Source of the DNA: Bacteroidales bacterium
Lineage (GTDB): Bacteria; Bacteroidota; Bacteroidia; Bacteroidales; VadinHA17
NCBI GenBank assembly: GCA_025358455.1
Contig: JANYJP010000052.1
Span: 1-64,000, forward strand
Length of the DNA stretch: 64,000 nucleotides
Direction: 5' to 3'
The number at the start of each line of letters is the position of its first letter. Within the stretch, counting starts at the first letter, position 1. The notes under the pieces are model-generated. The model worked only from the letters and a program-made list of their open reading frames with translations, did not search any database and was not told the origin of the DNA. This document shows, piece by piece, positions 18,107-26,833 of the stretch. The position numbers and the translations under genes are program-made.

Positions 18107-18114
18107 TATCTTTG
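18107..18114 (+). promoter_or_regulatory. -7 element of the cytochrome operon
   Basis: TATCTTTG matches TAnnTTTG exactly, 25 bases before the ATG at 18140. No TTTG sits at the usual -33 spacing, which would fit an activator-dependent promoter. Confidence 0.5.
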
Positions 18115-18139
18115 TGAACAAATTAACACTAACAAAAAT

Positions 18140-18517
18140 ATGAATCAGAGAGTAAATAGGATCAGACAGATACTGGTTGCATTAGTAATGATAGCAGCAG
18201 TTGTAGGATTTTCTTCGTGTGAAAAGTATTCATATACTCCACCTGCAGTTAATTCGAATACAACATGGCATTTTCAAACGGACATCCAGCCAATATTCAA
18301 TTCTAATTGCGTTTCTTGTCATGGTGGCACTCAATCCCCAAACCTGAGCAGCGGCAAATCTTTTGAAGCGCTTAAAAATGGCGGGTTTGTTAAGCTTCCA
18401 GCTGAAACGGGCAGACTCTATTTAAAAATGAACAGCTCCAGTCATATTTCAAGATCTACTGAGACAGACAGACTGAAAGTTCTATATTGGATTACTCAGG
18501 GAGCCCTCAATAATTAA
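18140..18517 (+). CDS. Lipoprotein monoheme cytochrome c
   Basis: The 125-residue protein has an N-terminal hydrophobic segment ending in GFSSC, a plausible lipobox with the lipid on Cys27. One heme motif (NCVSCHGG) lies near residue 58. The C-terminal segment with ETDRLKVLYWITQGALNN resembles the end of planctomycete-type and related small cytochromes. It is probably anchored in the outer membrane or exported. It starts a five-gene operon (gaps of 19-74 bases) encoding a barrel and further cytochromes. Confidence 0.8.
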   Translation: MNQRVNRIRQILVALVMIAAVVGFSSCEKYSYTPPAVNSNTTWHFQTDIQPIFNSNCVSCHGGTQSPNLSSGKSFEALKNGGFVKLPAETGRLYLKMNSSSHISRSTETDRLKVLYWITQGALNN

Positions 18518-18547
18518 AAATAACCAAACCAGATAAAACCGATTGAT

Positions 18548-19411
18548 ATGAAAAAGATTTTTATCGTACTAACTCTATCATTATTTCTTCTTCCTGTATT
18601 TGCACAGGAAACAACTCCGACAGATGACGCATCCAAACCAGTAAGATTTACTTTTGGATCAACTACTTTAATAGATAATCAAACAGTTGCCACTCCTTAC
18701 AAAGGTGGTCTGGAACTGGACATTCAACACCGGTTCAGCCTTATTGAAAACTATCATAACCTTTTTGGTATTTATGGTTCAGCTAATACCAGAATAGGAC
18801 TGGATTATGGTATTACAGACAGGTTGATGGTCGGTATCGCTACAACAAAGGATTATAAACTTCAGGATATTCAGTGGAAGTATCTTATCCTTCAGCAAAC
18901 TGAAGACAACAAGATGCCTGTTTCCGTTTCATATTATGGTAACTTCGTTGCCGATCTGGAGAAAAGCGATGCATTCGGTCCATCCGATAGTTTTAAAAAT
19001 ATTCACAGGTTCTCTTATTTCACTCAGCTTATTGTTGCACGTAAATTAAGTGAAAAGATTTCTGTTCAGGTAGCACCATCAGTAGCTTATTTCAATTCTG
19101 TACCTATCAGTTCCGATTCTGTCGGCTACAAGAATCTTAACCTTGGTATTTCAGTAGGTGCCCGCGCAAATCTTTTTGGTTCACATTCACTTATACTTGA
19201 ATATGACCAGTTACTCACTAAACAGAATATTGATATTCAGCCAAAACCAAATCTTGCACTCGGGTGGGAGATAAGTACTGCAACTCATTCTTTTCGCATA
19301 TTTGCTTCAAACTATTCTCAGATAATCAATCAACGGAATCTTTTATTCAACACAAATGATTTCGCAAAAGGTAAGTATCTGATTGGTTTTAATATCACTG
19401 TAAGGTTTTAA
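18548..19411 (+). CDS. DUF5777-type beta-barrel protein
   Basis: The 287-residue protein has a signal peptide (MKKIFIVLTLSLFLLP through FAQ). It then shows beta-rich sequence with GGLELDIQHRFSLIEN, RIGLDYGITDRLMVGIATT and a final strand ending GFNITVRF, whose terminal Phe is the outer-membrane assembly signal. It matches my recollection of DUF5777 family barrels. Sitting between a lipoprotein cytochrome and a heptaheme cytochrome, it may help place cytochromes at the outer membrane. At this length it is much smaller than the MtrB-type conduits, so a wire role is speculative. Confidence 0.72.
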   Translation: MKKIFIVLTLSLFLLPVFAQETTPTDDASKPVRFTFGSTTLIDNQTVATPYKGGLELDIQHRFSLIENYHNLFGIYGSANTRIGLDYGITDRLMVGIATTKDYKLQDIQWKYLILQQTEDNKMPVSVSYYGNFVADLEKSDAFGPSDSFKNIHRFSYFTQLIVARKLSEKISVQVAPSVAYFNSVPISSDSVGYKNLNLGISVGARANLFGSHSLILEYDQLLTKQNIDIQPKPNLALGWEISTATHSFRIFASNYSQIINQRNLLFNTNDFAKGKYLIGFNITVRF

Positions 19412-19430
19412 TTCAATTAAGTAATCTGGA

Positions 19431-20423
19431 ATGATGCTTTTTAAATGCCGGATCATTATCCTGGCAGCATTTATCTCTGTTAGTACTTTAGCCTCGGCCG
19501 GTATATTCCGGTCAAAAATTGAAGAAAATAAAACACAGGATTCAACATCCTTTGTTTCGCAATTTGCGGAGGATAATAACCGATGTTTTAAATGCCACGG
19601 TCAGGCGAGATATGAGTATACAAATGAAACTCTCGGAAAACAGGTAAAAGCTCTGATGTGTTCTGAAAGGATCGTGAACAAAGAAGACTTTTACAAATCA
19701 AATCATAAAACCTTCAGCTGTACTGATTGTCATTCTGAAGAATATACAAAATTTCCTCACTCCGGGGACCTCAGGATGGAGCAAAAATTGATTTGCATAG
19801 ATTGTCATGGGGGAGATGAGAAATTTGCTCAATATCATTTTGAGGAGATTGAGTCAGAATACAAAAAAAGCACCCATTTTAAAATGGAAGAAGATGGATT
19901 CTCCTGCTGGAAATGCCACAATCCACACTCCTATAAGATAAGCGTCAGAAATAGTACCAATCTTAAGGAAACAATTGCTTATGATAATGCGATCTGTCTG
20001 AACTGCCATTCCAACTACAGCCGTTTTCAGCTTCTAAGCGATAAAGCGGAAATAAACATTATTCAAAAACACGACTGGCTTCCTAACCAGACTTCACATT
20101 TTGCTAATGTCCGTTGTATAGAATGCCACTCACAGATCAATAATAATATTCCGGTATCACATCTTATTAAGCCCAAGGCAGAAGCAGTAAGGCATTGCAA
20201 CGAATGTCATTCACAAAATTCGATCCTTATGGCATCTTTATATAAATTTGAATCTAAAGAACAACGTCGTGACGGTTTTTTTAACGGGATAATATTAAAT
20301 GCATCTTATGTGATAGGGGCAAACAGGAATGAATATCTTAACCTTTTAAGCCTTGTTATATTTTTTGGCGTAGTTGTTGTAATAATAGTGCATATAGTAT
20401 TCAGGATCAGGAAAAAATTGTAA
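19431..20423 (+). CDS. Heptaheme cytochrome c with C-terminal membrane anchor
   Basis: The 330-residue protein has a signal peptide and seven CXXCH motifs: CFKCH, CTDCH, CIDCH, CWKCH, CLNCH, CIECH and CNECH. One transmembrane helix lies near the C terminus (LLSLVIFFGVVVVIIVHIVF), followed by a basic tail. The layout puts the hemes in the periplasm with an inner-membrane anchor, as in cytochrome c3-like quinol dehydrogenase partners. The cytochrome b gene follows 21 bases later and probably supplies quinol oxidation. The electron acceptor is unknown. Confidence 0.88.
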   Translation: MMLFKCRIIILAAFISVSTLASAGIFRSKIEENKTQDSTSFVSQFAEDNNRCFKCHGQARYEYTNETLGKQVKALMCSERIVNKEDFYKSNHKTFSCTDCHSEEYTKFPHSGDLRMEQKLICIDCHGGDEKFAQYHFEEIESEYKKSTHFKMEEDGFSCWKCHNPHSYKISVRNSTNLKETIAYDNAICLNCHSNYSRFQLLSDKAEINIIQKHDWLPNQTSHFANVRCIECHSQINNNIPVSHLIKPKAEAVRHCNECHSQNSILMASLYKFESKEQRRDGFFNGIILNASYVIGANRNEYLNLLSLVIFFGVVVVIIVHIVFRIRKKL

Positions 20424-20444
20424 AACTACTTAAAGCAGATCGAG

Positions 20445-21062
20445 ATGTATCTTTACCCAAAATGGTTAAGAGCCTGGCATGTTCTAAACGCTGTATTATT
20501 TCTTATTCTTATCATTACCGGCTTAAGCATGCAGTATACTGATAAAGAAAATGCCTCTTATATTGTGGGATTTTCAAAGGCTATAAAATGGCATAATTTT
20601 GCAGCTATAGTATTGATTATAAACTATGTAATATTTGTAATCGGCAATTTTCTAACAGCCAATGGGAAATACTATATGATCGGCAGGAAGAATTTTATAT
20701 CCGATCTCATGAAGCAACTGAAATTCTATTCTTTTGGTATGTTTAAAGGTGAAAAGCATCCATTTCCGGTAACAGAAGAGCGTAAATTTAATCCCCTGCA
20801 AAAATTAACTTATGTACTTGCAATGTATGTTGCACTTCCTTTGCTGATCATATCAGGTATTGGTTTGCTTTTTCCGGAAATTACTATCAAAACAATATTT
20901 GGGGTAAGCGGACTTATTCTTACTGACATTTTGCATATTACAATGGGCTTCTCACTTTCCATATTTATGATAATTCATATTTATACATGTACTCTGGGAT
21001 CTAAACCAACATCTTTGTTCAGAGGAATAATAACAGGCTACCACATAAGTGACGATCATTAG
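20445..21062 (+). CDS. Cytochrome b (b561/thiosulfate-reductase-B type) quinol oxidase subunit
   Basis: The 205-residue membrane protein has four main helices. Candidate heme-ligating His residues lie in LRAWHVLNA, IKWHNFAA, DILHITMGF and MIIHIYTC, the pattern of a di-heme b561-like protein. It begins with the family opening YPKWLRAWH. It probably oxidises menaquinol and passes electrons to the heptaheme protein encoded just upstream. Its role is inferred from fold and context. Confidence 0.82.
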   Translation: MYLYPKWLRAWHVLNAVLFLILIITGLSMQYTDKENASYIVGFSKAIKWHNFAAIVLIINYVIFVIGNFLTANGKYYMIGRKNFISDLMKQLKFYSFGMFKGEKHPFPVTEERKFNPLQKLTYVLAMYVALPLLIISGIGLLFPEITIKTIFGVSGLILTDILHITMGFSLSIFMIIHIYTCTLGSKPTSLFRGIITGYHISDDH

Positions 21063-21136
21063 TCAAATTTGTTTTCATGAGTCGTTTATTTGAACGAATT
21101 TTGCATAAAGTCTTAATAAATTTAAAATCAAGGATT

Positions 21137-21532
21137 ATGAAAACTGTAAAATTACTTTTTATCGGATCAGTATTCATGTTACTGAGTGTCTCTTTGATTG
21201 CCCAGCCTAAGCCCTGGGTTGTTCCAGCAAACTTTAAAGCAATGAAGAACCCTGTTGCAAAAAGTGATGCCAGCAATAAAGCCGGAATGGCTATTTTTAA
21301 TAAGAACTGTGCTTCATGTCATGGGAAGGCAGGACTCGGTGATGGCGTTAAAGCAAAATCACTTAAAGAGCCTATGAATGATTTTTCTAAAGCTGACTTC
21401 CAAAACCTGGCTGACGGTGATATTTTTTACAAAACCAAAACCGGAAGAGGCGACATGCCCAAATATGAAGGTAAACTAACCGATGACGATATCTGGAATG
21501 TTGTTAACTATGTAAGAACGTTCAAGAAATAA
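21137..21532 (+). CDS. Periplasmic monoheme cytochrome c
   Basis: The start is placed at 21137 (MKTVKLLFIG), which gives a proper signal peptide ending LIAQ. The frame is open from 21077, but those codons are not signal-like. The 131-residue protein has CASCHGKAGLGDG as the heme site and a likely axial Met in GRGDMPKYEG, then the class I ending DDIWNVVNYVRTF. It is likely a soluble electron shuttle for this cluster. It is the last gene of the operon. Confidence 0.88.
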   Translation: MKTVKLLFIGSVFMLLSVSLIAQPKPWVVPANFKAMKNPVAKSDASNKAGMAIFNKNCASCHGKAGLGDGVKAKSLKEPMNDFSKADFQNLADGDIFYKTKTGRGDMPKYEGKLTDDDIWNVVNYVRTFKK

Positions 21533-21837
21533 TTGAGAATTTTTGATTCCTGTCCGGCCTTGTCCTCCGGGATCGAAGATTCGGATCATAAACCATTTCC
21601 TGTTCTCATCATATACCGGAGGCAGATATAAATTAATCTGAGCTTATGGGATTAAGATGAATTTTTTTTACTTTTCCCCATCAGATTGTCTGTTTTAGAT
21701 AGATGACATATATTTCAGATTCCAGTTATGACAAGGAATCACTAGGTTACTTATAAAGACCATCATGTATGTAATTTACCTAAAAAAAAGCTGAACTCAG
21801 AATGAGCTCAGCTTTCAGATTTTATATTAATTAATTT
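21533..21837. other. 305-base intergenic region between convergent cytochrome genes
   Basis: Apart from the terminator at 21782-21815 I see nothing certain: no gene, no RNA and no promoter. Confidence 0.55.
21782..21815 (-). terminator. Terminator of the multiheme lipoprotein gene
   Basis: AAAGCTGA and TCAGCTTT plus CTC/GAG form a long stem around AGAAT, with one internal mismatch pair. Read on the minus strand the stem is followed by eight T residues, directly downstream of the stop at 21838. Confidence 0.85.
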
Positions 21838-23142
21838 CTAGTATCCTGCAGCTGTCATAGCTTCAATGGAATTCTGAAGCAGAGCTTTTGAATACTTGTA
21901 GTTATGAATACCCAGGCTGAATTCTCTCAAACACATCTGGAAATTGATCATTGAACCCATTGTTGCATTAAGTAATGTAGGGAATAACGGGAATGCACTA
22001 TTGGCAGCTTTCTGAGCAGTTGTCCATGAACCGGCGGGTGCAGGGTTTCTCCATACGCCTCCGGGGTTTGTTGATGGGTCATACATATTGATATAACCAT
22101 CAAAGTTTCCGGTTGTCAGGCCAGCCCATACGTTTGCTGTTGCGTCGGGCTCACTGTGAAGTATTGCTGTAGCGCCACCAACAGCATTTATTTTTGTGGC
22201 AAGAGTGTTCAGGAGTGTTTTTATCTCGTTCCTGGTAGTTAACCAGTAGGTTGTTGAAGTTGCAGTGATAGGTGCTGTATGACATCCTGTGGTATTACAG
22301 CTGGTGAAATTGCCTTTTGCAGCAAATGTGTGACCACCGGCTTTCCCTGTTATTTCAGACATATGACATTCAGCGCATGATGCAACTGTTGTATGAATAG
22401 AATTTGCATAAGCTACTGAACCTGCAAACTGAATTCCACCCTGACCTGCAAAGACGGCACCAACTGTACCATAATGAACATGTGTTCTGTAGGATGGGAT
22501 AACCTTATTCGGAGCGGCGTTCCCAACTGAACTGTCATAGAAAACAGTTGTCGGACTTGCAGCCAGAGCATCATAATCAACTACGTCGCCGTTTGATGTT
22601 GAGGTACTTGTTGTGAGAGGACGTGGCTGATGACATTTAATACAAAGGTTGCTCGAAGCTCCATCCTGAGTAAGATTTATGGTTTTTGCGCCTTTCCACA
22701 TTGTCATTGCAACCGGCGCTGTATTTGTAAATGGTTTAAAATCATCTGCAGTATAGGTCGTATGCAAACTGCTGTGGCAGGTAAAGCAAGTAAGTGCACC
22801 CAATGTTTTAGAAGGAATAGATACATAGTTATTGGAATATTTACCCGTGGTTGAATTTAATGTAAAAGTGGCAGGGATATTATTTGCACATACATATTTG
22901 AAAGCATCTGAAGTATGGCATGGAGTACAACCTGTATTCCCGGCTTCTTCTTCGGCAACTACTCCATAACTATGTTTGGAGAATTCAAATTCCACTGCTT
23001 TCTGGTCAACTACTGTCGGGCTATGACACTCTTTGCAAGTCTCATTCGCATCTTTCCCCGAAAGACCTCTTGGCCCTTCACAGGAAGTAAGAATGAAGCC
23101 TGAAACAGTTAAAAGAGATAATAATCTGATTAGGTTTTTCAT
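21838..23142 (-). CDS. Multiheme cytochrome c lipoprotein
   Basis: With the start at 23142 (MKNLIRLLSLL) the protein has a lipoprotein signal ending FILTSC and 434 residues. Heme motifs are CKECH, CTPCH, CFTCH, CIKCH and CAECH, plus one CNTTGCH with four residues between the cysteines, a spacing known from cytochrome c3. The C-terminal third lacks heme motifs. It is probably an exported surface or periplasmic cytochrome. It is transcribed away from the Crp/Fnr regulator, and the shared gap holds a candidate operator. Confidence 0.85.
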   Translation of the reverse strand: MKNLIRLLSLLTVSGFILTSCEGPRGLSGKDANETCKECHSPTVVDQKAVEFEFSKHSYGVVAEEEAGNTGCTPCHTSDAFKYVCANNIPATFTLNSTTGKYSNNYVSIPSKTLGALTCFTCHSSLHTTYTADDFKPFTNTAPVAMTMWKGAKTINLTQDGASSNLCIKCHQPRPLTTSTSTSNGDVVDYDALAASPTTVFYDSSVGNAAPNKVIPSYRTHVHYGTVGAVFAGQGGIQFAGSVAYANSIHTTVASCAECHMSEITGKAGGHTFAAKGNFTSCNTTGCHTAPITATSTTYWLTTRNEIKTLLNTLATKINAVGGATAILHSEPDATANVWAGLTTGNFDGYINMYDPSTNPGGVWRNPAPAGSWTTAQKAANSAFPLFPTLLNATMGSMINFQMCLREFSLGIHNYKYSKALLQNSIEAMTAAGY

Positions 23143-23255
23143 ATTAGGATTATTAGTTAAATTTTCGTTCTGCAATTTACTACAAACCTCTGTTATACGA
23201 TTAACAGACCATATGCTATTTGCGATATTTAAAATTGATAGATATACCCCGTGCG

Positions 23256-23271
23256 TGTGACAAATATCAAT
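23256..23271. promoter_or_regulatory. Candidate Crp/Fnr-type operator, site 2
   Basis: TGTGACAAATATCAAT matches site 1 at 18016 at 13 of 16 positions. Its centre lies about 37-41 bases before the expected transcript start of the Crp/Fnr gene (-7 element at 23290). That is the usual place for a class II activator and suggests autoregulation and/or control of the divergent cytochrome gene. Confidence 0.5.
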
Positions 23272-23289
23272 TAATAGAATGATATTTGT

Positions 23290-23297
23290 TAGCTTTG
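23290..23297 (+). promoter_or_regulatory. -7 element of the Crp/Fnr gene
   Basis: TAGCTTTG matches TAnnTTTG exactly, 52 bases before the ATG at 23349. The -33 region has no TTTG, and the candidate operator occupies the -41 area instead. Confidence 0.5.
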
Positions 23298-23348
23298 TAT
23301 TCTTTTAGCTTATTAAAATTCTATTTTTAAACCCTTTATAAAAAACAT

Positions 23349-24044
23349 ATGTCAGGCATAAATTTAATTGATAGCTGTGAGAAATGTTCCAGAAGATGGA
23401 AGAATTTCCAGCATCTTACAAAAAGTGAATTGCAGCTGATAAATGATAACAGGTACGAAGCAACATTCAAACCAGGGGAGATAATGCTAAAGCAGGGATC
23501 ACCAACCTCCAATGCATTGTTCCTGGCGAACGGGATGGCAAAAACATATGTAGAAGGTATAAACGGGAAGAACTTTATTATGGGCATAGCCTTACCAGGG
23601 AGACTTATAATGGGTCCGGGTGCTTACGTAAATTCGCGTCACACATATTCCGTGGCAGCGATTACATTTGTTCAAGCCTGTTTTATAAGTTTTGATATAT
23701 TTAAGCAACTTGTAAGAACGAATGGTGCTTTTGCCGAGAGCCTGCTGGAAGATATCAGTGAGAAATCGCTGGGTTCACTAAACCAGCTGGTCAATCTGAC
23801 ACAAAAGAAAATGCCGGGAAGGCTCGCTGATGCGCTACTGTATTTTTCAGGCGAAGTTTTCAACTCCGACAAATATGAAATGATTCTATCACGCCAGGAA
23901 CTTGGTGAAATGACTAATATGGCCAAGGAATGTGTTGTTAGAATACTAAAAGAGCTTGAAGATTCGGGAGTAATTTATTCTGATTCATCAAAAATAGAAA
24001 TACGCGATAAAGAAAAACTTATTCAGATATCTGAAAAAGGCTAA
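23349..24044 (+). CDS. Crp/Fnr-family transcriptional regulator
   Basis: The 231-residue protein has a cyclic-nucleotide-type sensor domain (KPGEIMLKQGSPTSNALFLANG) and a C-terminal winged helix. The recognition helix region is LGEMTNMAKECVVRILKELE; its Glu and the Arg four residues later are the TGA-reading pair of Crp and Fnr. Cysteines 10, 13 and 111 could hold an Fe-S cluster, but Fnr uses four, so oxygen sensing is uncertain. It sits between the divergent multiheme gene and the cytochrome maturation gene and probably controls the island. Confidence 0.9.
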   Translation: MSGINLIDSCEKCSRRWKNFQHLTKSELQLINDNRYEATFKPGEIMLKQGSPTSNALFLANGMAKTYVEGINGKNFIMGIALPGRLIMGPGAYVNSRHTYSVAAITFVQACFISFDIFKQLVRTNGAFAESLLEDISEKSLGSLNQLVNLTQKKMPGRLADALLYFSGEVFNSDKYEMILSRQELGEMTNMAKECVVRILKELEDSGVIYSDSSKIEIRDKEKLIQISEKG

Positions 24045-24074
24045 ATGAATATTGACGGGTTTTGGATTAATGAC

Positions 24075-24092
24075 TGATAAATTAAATTATCA
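24075..24092. promoter_or_regulatory. Perfect inverted repeat before ccsBA
   Basis: TGATAA and TTATCA are exact inverted copies separated by six bases, ending 14 bases before the ATG of ccsBA. It could be an operator or a chance AT-rich dyad. Confidence 0.35.
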
Positions 24093-24106
24093 AACTAATT
24101 AGTGTT

Positions 24107-26833
24107 ATGAAATATTTAAAATTTCTGCTTTCCCCTGTTTTCATGGGTGTTTTGTTCGTTTTATTTGCTCTCGCTATGGCTGTGGCTACTTTCATCGAAA
24201 ACGATTTTGGATCAGCTGCTGCATACAACATGGTTTACAATTCACATTGGTTTGAGCTGATATTGTTACTTCTTGCGGTGAATCTTGTCGGACAGTTGAT
24301 AATTTTCAAACTCTTTAAATTAACAAGGCTTCCGGGCGCCCTGTTCCACCTTTCATTTATTATCATGATCCTTGGTGCCTGTATAACAAGATACTTCGGA
24401 TGGGAAGGCTCAATTCATATACGCGAAGGAGAGGAGCAAAAAGAATGTTACTCGAGTGAGAAATATATTGGATACACAATACAAAACACCGAAGGGAAGG
24501 TTTTATTCTCCGGCTCCCAGAAATATTCAATGACAGCCGTTTCAGCGGATAACTTTAAAAAGAAAGTCAGAATCAATGAAAAAGATTATGAACTGGTTCT
24601 GAGAAAGATAATTCCTAATACCTTGGCATCAGGTTCTGTAAATCCCATGGAACAGCGTTCAATTGAGAATACTTTTGTATTTCAATTGAAAAGTGGCAAC
24701 GAATCATCAACTATTAATCTGATCGACAGGGAATCGGAAAAGATTTCAACAGGATCAGGCACCATTAACGGCGCAAAAGTTGAGATCAGTTACGGATCAA
24801 AAGTTACAATCCTTCCTTTCACAATCAGGTTGAACGATTTTATTCTCGAAAGATATCCGGGATCTAACAGTCCGTCGAATTATAAAAGTGATGTAGTTCT
24901 GATCGATAAAAATATAAATATCGAAAAACCTTTCATGATTTTCATGAATAATATCCTGAAATATAAGGGATACCGCTTTTACCAATCGTCGTTCGACAGG
25001 GATGAAAAAGGAACAATTCTATCTGTTAATCATGATATGGCTGGTATGCTTGTTACATATACGGGATATGGTCTCCTGTTCATATTTATTATATTGTCAC
25101 TGTTGAATAAGAATTCTGTATTTCATAATATTAATTCAGGCTACTGGAAATCCGCTATCAGAAAATCAATTCCTGTTATTTTAGTACTTCTTTTATTATC
25201 AGGTTTCTCAACAGTAAACGGCCAGAAACTTATTCCGGATAAAACTGTTTCGGTGGAGTTTGGCAAAATTTTGGTTCAGGATCAGAAGGGAAGGACAAAA
25301 CCCCTCTTTACACTTAGTAACGACATACTTAGAAAAGTTACAAGGGAAAATGAATTTGAAGGACTTAATTCGATGCAGGTATTCCTTGGTCTCTATCTCG
25401 ATTTTAATAACTGGAGAGATGTACCATTAATAAGTATTTCAAATAAAGACCTTCAGAGAAAACTTGGTATAACAGGTAAATATGCCTCGTTTTCTGATCT
25501 TGTAGATATCACCGGTAATGGCAGCTATAAAATTGCTGATGAGGTTAATACTGCATATTCTAAAGCTCCCGGAGCGAGATCCAAATTGGATAAGGAGGTT
25601 ATGAAAATCGATGAACGCCTGAACATAGTCTTTATGATTTATAAAGGAGATTTTCTGAAATTATTTCCTCTTAAGGATGGTACTCATAACTGGGGTTCTA
25701 CGCAGGAAGCTCTTCAGCGGGCGGTAAGTAATGAAGATTCACTATATCTGAAAAGTATAATTCCGGCCTTCACAGAAGCAGTTCAATCCACTAATATTGG
25801 GCGGGCCCGTCAGGTTACTGAATCGATAAGTAGTTATCAGACAAGATTTTCAGAGTATTCACTTCCTTCAAAATCAAAAACAAACAGTGAACTTTTATAT
25901 TATAAATTAAACATATTCGAAAAGCTATTCCCATTCTATGCAACTGTTGGACTGATTATGCTTATCGGGTTAATTACAATGGTTATTAAGGGGAAAAAAG
26001 ATAAGTCATTATTCGTAAAAATTCTGGGATGGCTTCTTTTTGCCGGATTTCTCTTCCATACTTTCGGGCTTGGTCTGCGGTGGTATGTTGCGGGCCATTC
26101 GCCAATGAGTAACGGGTATGAGTCGATGATATTTATTTCGTGGGTTACACTTTTAGCCGGATTCATTTTCAGCCGTAAATCTGCATTTGCTCTTTCTGCA
26201 ACAGCTGTTCTGGCGTCAATGACTCTTATGGTTGCTCATCTCAGCTTTATGGATCCTGAGATCACTAACCTGGTGCCTGTACTGAAATCATACTGGCTTA
26301 CCCTGCACGTGTCGGTCATTACAGGGAGCTACGGTTTTCTTGGTCTTGGTGCAATCCTCGGACTTATTATACTGATATTAATTTCGTTGTCAAATAATTC
26401 TAACCGTGAAAGAATTTCAGATACGATTGATGAATTAACCGTTATTAATTATAAAACACTGACTCTTGGCTTGTATTTACTGACAATAGGAACCTTCCTT
26501 GGTGCTGTGTGGGCAAATGAATCATGGGGAAGATACTGGGGATGGGACCCGAAGGAAACATGGTCATTGATTACTATCATAATATATAGTATTGTAATAC
26601 ACTCAAGACTCATCCCGGGATTGAAGGACATATTTACGTTTAACCTCCTGTCGCTGTTCGCGTTTTCAGGGGTTTTGATGACCTACTTCGGGGTTAACTA
26701 TTATTTATCGGGTATGCATTCTTATGCCTCAGGCGATCCGGTACCGGTACCATCATTTGTTTATATCGCGGTTATTGCTCTCGCGGCACTCTCATTGCTG
26801 GCGCATACAAAATACAGGAAGTTTGTAAAATGA
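24107..26833 (+). CDS. ccsBA: Fused cytochrome c biogenesis protein CcsBA (ResB-ResC)
   Basis: The 908-residue inner-membrane protein joins a ResB/CcsB half (early helices and a large periplasmic domain) to a CcsA/ResC half. The CcsA half has the heme-handling motif WGWDPKETWSL plus His residues in FHTFGLGLRWYVAGHSPMSNGYES and IHSRLIPG. This System II synthetase carries heme out and attaches it to CXXCH motifs. A periplasmic segment of about 200 residues lies between the halves. Position next to six cytochrome genes fits its job. A palindromic element begins at its stop codon. Confidence 0.93.
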   Translation: MKYLKFLLSPVFMGVLFVLFALAMAVATFIENDFGSAAAYNMVYNSHWFELILLLLAVNLVGQLIIFKLFKLTRLPGALFHLSFIIMILGACITRYFGWEGSIHIREGEEQKECYSSEKYIGYTIQNTEGKVLFSGSQKYSMTAVSADNFKKKVRINEKDYELVLRKIIPNTLASGSVNPMEQRSIENTFVFQLKSGNESSTINLIDRESEKISTGSGTINGAKVEISYGSKVTILPFTIRLNDFILERYPGSNSPSNYKSDVVLIDKNINIEKPFMIFMNNILKYKGYRFYQSSFDRDEKGTILSVNHDMAGMLVTYTGYGLLFIFIILSLLNKNSVFHNINSGYWKSAIRKSIPVILVLLLLSGFSTVNGQKLIPDKTVSVEFGKILVQDQKGRTKPLFTLSNDILRKVTRENEFEGLNSMQVFLGLYLDFNNWRDVPLISISNKDLQRKLGITGKYASFSDLVDITGNGSYKIADEVNTAYSKAPGARSKLDKEVMKIDERLNIVFMIYKGDFLKLFPLKDGTHNWGSTQEALQRAVSNEDSLYLKSIIPAFTEAVQSTNIGRARQVTESISSYQTRFSEYSLPSKSKTNSELLYYKLNIFEKLFPFYATVGLIMLIGLITMVIKGKKDKSLFVKILGWLLFAGFLFHTFGLGLRWYVAGHSPMSNGYESMIFISWVTLLAGFIFSRKSAFALSATAVLASMTLMVAHLSFMDPEITNLVPVLKSYWLTLHVSVITGSYGFLGLGAILGLIILILISLSNNSNRERISDTIDELTVINYKTLTLGLYLLTIGTFLGAVWANESWGRYWGWDPKETWSLITIIIYSIVIHSRLIPGLKDIFTFNLLSLFAFSGVLMTYFGVNYYLSGMHSYASGDPVPVPSFVYIAVIALAALSLLAHTKYRKFVK

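Larger units (their letters stand above)
17818..18139. other. 322-base intergenic region
   Basis: It holds the terminator of the etf operon, a GC-rich hairpin at 17896-17923, a candidate Crp/Fnr operator at 18016-18031 and a -7 element at 18107-18114 for the cytochrome operon. I see no gene. Confidence 0.6.

Noticed and set aside
18548..20423. A full MtrCAB-type outer-membrane conduit
   Set aside because: The barrel is far shorter than MtrB, and the heptaheme protein has an inner-membrane anchor rather than being an MtrA-like soluble decaheme. I keep only the weaker cytochrome-island hypothesis.
23349..24044. Calling the regulator Fnr outright
   Set aside because: Only three N-terminal-half cysteines are present where Fnr uses four, so oxygen sensing by a [4Fe-4S] cluster is not established.
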